A stretch of 64,000 nt of DNA from Cycas panzhihuaensis (lineage: Eukaryota; Cycadophyta): positions 106,151,741 through 106,215,740 of the forward strand of contig CM041465.1 of assembly GCA_023213395.1 (NCBI GenBank), given 5' to 3'. Shown piece after piece: positions 60,651 through 64,000 of this stretch. The notes under the pieces were generated by a model. The model was not told the DNA's origin. It saw nothing but the letters and a program-made list of their open reading frames with translations, and made no database searches. Each line of letters starts with the position of its first letter. Position 1 is the first letter of the stretch. The translations under genes and the position numbers were made by a program.

Positions 60651-61791
60651 AGATGATGGAGTTTAAACTTGACATAACCTATAAGTATAAAGTTGATTTC
60701 AAATAGCCATTTTTATAGGTGATATAATATAGAGATACAACTACCTTAATGAAACTTTTAGAAAGTATTACCTTAATTTCTATCGATAGAATTATTATTA
60801 AAACTCAACTGATATTAAGTCATATAGTTATATGCTTGTACATAGAATTCTATATGGTTCATTTAATATGGTAGCATTTTATTTGCTTATCATTGAAGGA
60901 GTTCAGGTTGTGTTGAGATATCCAACAAAGATACTAGAATATTCTTTTGAATAAAGGAAAGATACTTTGGCAAAAATTAGAATGTTACTTGGCCAAAATT
61001 TTGTAACAAAATATGTTTACACAAATTGTTATATAATTCTAGCAGGTTATTTAATCATGAAGTTAAATCATGTTATGGTGGCATGTTGTATTTATGAGAC
61101 CATAATAATTGTTGGAAAGATTACATGTGTGATTATGATAAAAATCTTTTGTGTTCACTATATCAATAGCCTCCTTAGATGGTGAGAAGGAGACAAACTA
61201 GATAACCAAATATTTTATTAAACTAGGACCAATACTAGCACTCATAATAATAGATAATAAATTATCATTCTTTCTTCTTCAAGAGATTTTTTATTAGCTC
61301 TTGCTTAATTCAACATATCTAAAGAAAATATTCATAGTGATAAGATTTATACTTGCTTATTTGAAAGTAAATAAGGAGAAATCATTTTTATTCTTCAAGG
61401 AAAATTTGAAGTCCAAATCATAGTTTGTCACTTTTAATCTTGGAGATAATGATCATAAAAAAAGTTCACATCAAAAATATGGTCTTGTAGATATAATTGT
61501 AGTCATCAAATTAAAGTAACTTATAAGTCAAAGAACAAAAGATGATGGAGTAGGAGATTCAACAAAAATGATGCAAAGCACTAAAGAGTATATCATGAAC
61601 CATTATTGCATTCCAGAATCAAAAGATCGAGCACCAAACATTATCTTTAAAAGATACCAAGATTTAAGCATTACAAGTTTAAAACAACATCTTATGTCAA
61701 GTCATTTTTTTGTGAATATTTAGCACTAAATGTCATGATAGGCTTTAGTTTTTAATTTATTTTTGTCTTGATATTAAACATTAAGGGAGGG

Positions 61792-62066
61792 TGCTAAGGG
61801 CTAATGTTTAATGCATTTAGGAGAATATTATATTTAGGGTTTATTAATGTAAAATACTTAAGGGGTATTATTCCATGGTCTATAAGCTAGTAATAATGAT
61901 TATATTAAAGGTCTAATAGAAGTGTTGAGTCAAGTTATTAAGTGTGCTTAAGCACATCTTTATGTGTAACACTTAATTAGTAGGTGAAGTAGTATGGTTA
62001 GAGGAGTTAGTGATAAGTTCAAGTATAAATATTTACTTGTCTCCTTTCAATAATGATCAATAGATA
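61792..62066 (+). repeat. Element H 3' LTR (275 bp)
   Basis: It starts TGCTAAGGGCTAATG and ends CAATAGATA, followed by CCAAA. The last segment present in the 5' LTR is missing. Confidence 0.88.
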
Positions 62067-62071
62067 CCAAA

Positions 62072-62600
62072 GTCATTGTGGATCAATCCTTGGGCAACAC
62101 TATCATCATTTTGAAACATTTAAGCCCTTCATGTAAACTATTAAGATGGTTTTCTCCATTTCCTATTCATTGATATAATAGTCTTAGTTGGCTAACTCCA
62201 TTTGTAACTCCTTAAACTTGTTTATATTCTTGTTTATGGAGTCATAAGGTCACGGTTGCATAGAGTGAAACTCTCTCTTCAAATCTAATAGCCTAGTGGT
62301 ACTCTCCCTATCATATATGTTAGCTAATTTATCATATTATTCTTTAGCTAGGTCAATTCCTCTGATATGCAGTGGTTATATGTCTACTACCTTCATTGCG
62401 ATGATCTCTTTTACTAAGACATTTGCCTTATTAATTATTTTAAAACCAACAACATCTATGTTAGCCATTTTAGTGAATTCCCCTTTGAAAACTTTGATCA
62501 CTTCACAAATGTTAAAGATAGTTTCTATTCTTTATTGCCAACTAATGTAGTTTAATTATCTTCTCATCTTCTCATTAAACCTAATCTATATGTGTTCATT
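62072..62600 (-). pseudogene. Element A: copia Gag, N-terminal part
   Basis: On the minus strand, from about 62600: LNYISWQ.RIETIF, then YDRESTTRLLDLKREFHSMQ and KFKELQMELAN.DYYINE.EM, the UBN2/retrotran_gag_2-type copia Gag signature. It continues into 57686 once H is taken out. Stops occur at Gln or Trp positions. Confidence 0.8.
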
Positions 62601-64000
62601 GTGAATAATAAAACAATGCTTCAAATAAAGCTTAAGGATTAAAAAATACAATTGTAATAATAAGAAAATGTTCATAACAAAAGTTAAATGCTAAAATAGC
62701 GTGAACTCTTAAAGAATTTATACCTTTTTCACAATTAAACTTAATACTTTCAAAGTATCAAATTAAGATGTGTTTTTCAATAAGTTTTATAAAGAGAGAA
62801 ATTTAAAAGGAGTGCTTAAAAAATAGTTTACAAAGATAAAATTAAATGAAATTTATAGAAAAAATAAGTAAATGAGGCAAGGGATACGAGAGATGATTTT
62901 GCAAGATACCCAATGAGACACACACCAATTCTTAGCCTTCTTCCTTAATAAATATCTCTCTTCTAAATTACATAAGATAAAACTTAGCATAATCATTAGT
63001 CCTCTACATAGAAAATAATATTTTTATTATATGTAGGTTATAAAAAATAATGTTTGAATTCTTTTAAAATAATAATTGGGTCACCATGAATGGTGTTAAG
63101 CTTATGCACTTAAATTTTTTTCTTGTGGAATTTATAATAACTATTTAAAATTGATAAAAGCATAATGAAATAGAGATAAAATGGTGTTTCTAAGGCTATT
63201 TAATGGTTTCACAATATTTGTGATAATACTAAGATGAAAACTCATGGAAAAAAAAACAGTTGAAAAGTGGCATAAAATGATGTTTTTTTTAGTTTATCCC
63301 TATTTAGGCTTTAGAATATGATCATATGATGACTTAATGAAACTAGATGCTTATAACACTTAGGAGCAGACTTTAAACTTATTTCAAAAATATTTTCTTT
63401 AAACTTAAATATTAGAAAAAATAAATTAAATCAAAATTTTAGAAAAAATCATGATCACTACCTAAATTCAAATGCAGATCCAATTTTTTCATGAAAAGTA
63501 TTGATTCCAAGATAGATCTAACTACCACTGGACTCTAGGGAAATATTGTAATAGAATAGAAGCAATGAATAAGAAAAGAAAAATGAGAAAATAAAGCCTC
63601 ATAGTTTAACATACCCAAAAGGTATTGTTACTTCTCAATTCTAACACAAAGAAAAATTTCACTAAAAATATTTCATTTCAAAGGTGAATATAACTATTGT
63701 GAATGTTAGAAATATATGATAAAATAATAACTCTAATATTATGTTAAAATTATATAACTAAATAATAATTTAATCTACGATTCCATCTAGGTAAAAATAA
63801 ATAAACAAATATATACAAACATATAACACTATATTTTTGTAGGTAATGATCACCTTTAAATTGTATTATGAAAAATCAATATATATAGACATACACCATC
63901 TTATAGCTATCTAATCATAATCTTGAAGCCACTTGGTCAACCGACATTCACATACATAAAAAAATTATGCATTATGACCACCTAATATGCATCAAAGAGG
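62601..64000. other. AT-rich right end, probably leader and 5' LTR of element A
   Basis: No gene is seen. On the minus strand, TGGTAGTTAGATCTATC near 63530-63514 resembles a decayed initiator-Met PBS, which would put the 5' LTR of A to its right. I could not match it to the sequence left of 31201, so the call is tentative. Confidence 0.35.

Larger units (their letters stand above)
57687..62066 (+). mobile_element. Element H: non-autonomous copia-type LTR retrotransposon, TSD CCAAA, in the Gag of A
   Basis: LTRs lie at 57687-57992 and 61792-62066, with CCAAA at 57682-57686 and 62067-62071. The PBS TGGTATTAGAG is at 57993; the purine tract TTAAGGGAGGG ends at 61791. The interior has a Gag-like frame but no pol domains. 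Removing it restores the Gag frame of A. The 3' LTR lacks about 25 bases at its end. Confidence 0.9.
31201..62600 (-). mobile_element. Element A: Ty1/copia on the minus strand, split by insertions E, B and H
   Basis: Four coding pieces in minus orientation make one copia gag-pol: 62600-62072 (Gag), 57686-56800 (zinc knuckle, protease, start of GAG-pre-integrase), 39469-37341 (integrase and RT) and 31470-31202 (end of RNase H). E splits RNase H, and removing E and one TCCTT restores WLRRVLEGL. H splits Gag, and removing H and one CCAAA restores MTLDGFQGYL. About 90 codons around GAG-pre-integrase are missing next to B. Flanking LTRs are not resolved on the right; a weak PBS is near 63515-63530. 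Confidence 0.8.

Noticed and set aside
1-64000. An endogenous pararetrovirus (caulimovirid) or a LINE
   Set aside because: All pol regions lie with LTR, PBS or integrase; no movement protein, coat protein or LINE endonuclease motif was seen.
1-64000. CRISPR array, tRNA or rRNA gene
   Set aside because: No spaced direct repeats of that kind; the only tRNA-related sequences are primer binding sites, and the 29-bp LTR repeats have no spacers.

Overview
This window is nuclear plant DNA made almost entirely of LTR retrotransposons. I found no intact host gene, tRNA, rRNA or CRISPR array. The evidence for a plant is the mix of Ty3/gypsy and Ty1/copia families, PBS sites of the plant initiator-Met and Tat/Athila types, a plant mobile domain (PMD) gene carried antisense inside a Tat-like element, and long AT-rich, CpG-poor, stop-riddled old copies. 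A large, repeat-rich seed-plant genome fits; I cannot name the species.

Layout. (K) 1-~4330: 3' part of a decayed plus-strand gypsy element (protease, RT, RNase H, integrase), then a 195-bp tandem duplication. (F) 5026-19236: a complete Tat-like gypsy element with 2.57-kb LTRs and a perfect GAGAG target duplication. It is much richer in GC and CpG than its flanks. Its gag and protease are readable, but RT, RNase H and most of the integrase are deleted. In their place lie an antisense, apparently spliced PMD gene with its own TATA box, and a separate archaeal-type RNase H ORF. (G) about 19576-27545, minus strand: an old gypsy element with a gag bearing four zinc knuckles, PR, RT, integrase and an extra 3' ORF. 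About 27546-31200 holds microsatellites and unassigned AT-rich DNA.

From 31201 to about 62600 there is one nested structure. A minus-strand copia element (A) is split by three insertions: copia E (31471-37335, TSD TCCTT), LTR element B (39470-56718) and non-autonomous copia-type H (57687-62066, TSD CCAAA). B is split by gypsy C (40185-54082, TSD GTCAC). C is split by a 322-bp TRIM (41347-41668, TSD AGGAA) and by non-autonomous LTR element D (46969-50444, TSD AGAAC). Removing E, H and D rejoins the interrupted reading frames of their hosts, which confirms the order: A is oldest, then E/B/H, then C, then D and the TRIM.

The most interesting part is element F: a pol-gutted, GC-rich retroelement that keeps gag, an antisense PMD gene with introns, an RNase H ORF with all four catalytic acids, a possible divergent promoter between these two, and three stem-loops in a row inside the antisense intron. 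Next come the complete TRIM, the unexplained CpG-rich segment that replaces the 5' LTR of D, and the extra 3' ORF and multi-knuckle gag shared by C and G. Most retroelement genes are broken by nonsense codons of the kind that C-to-T decay of CAA, CAG and TGG codons produces.
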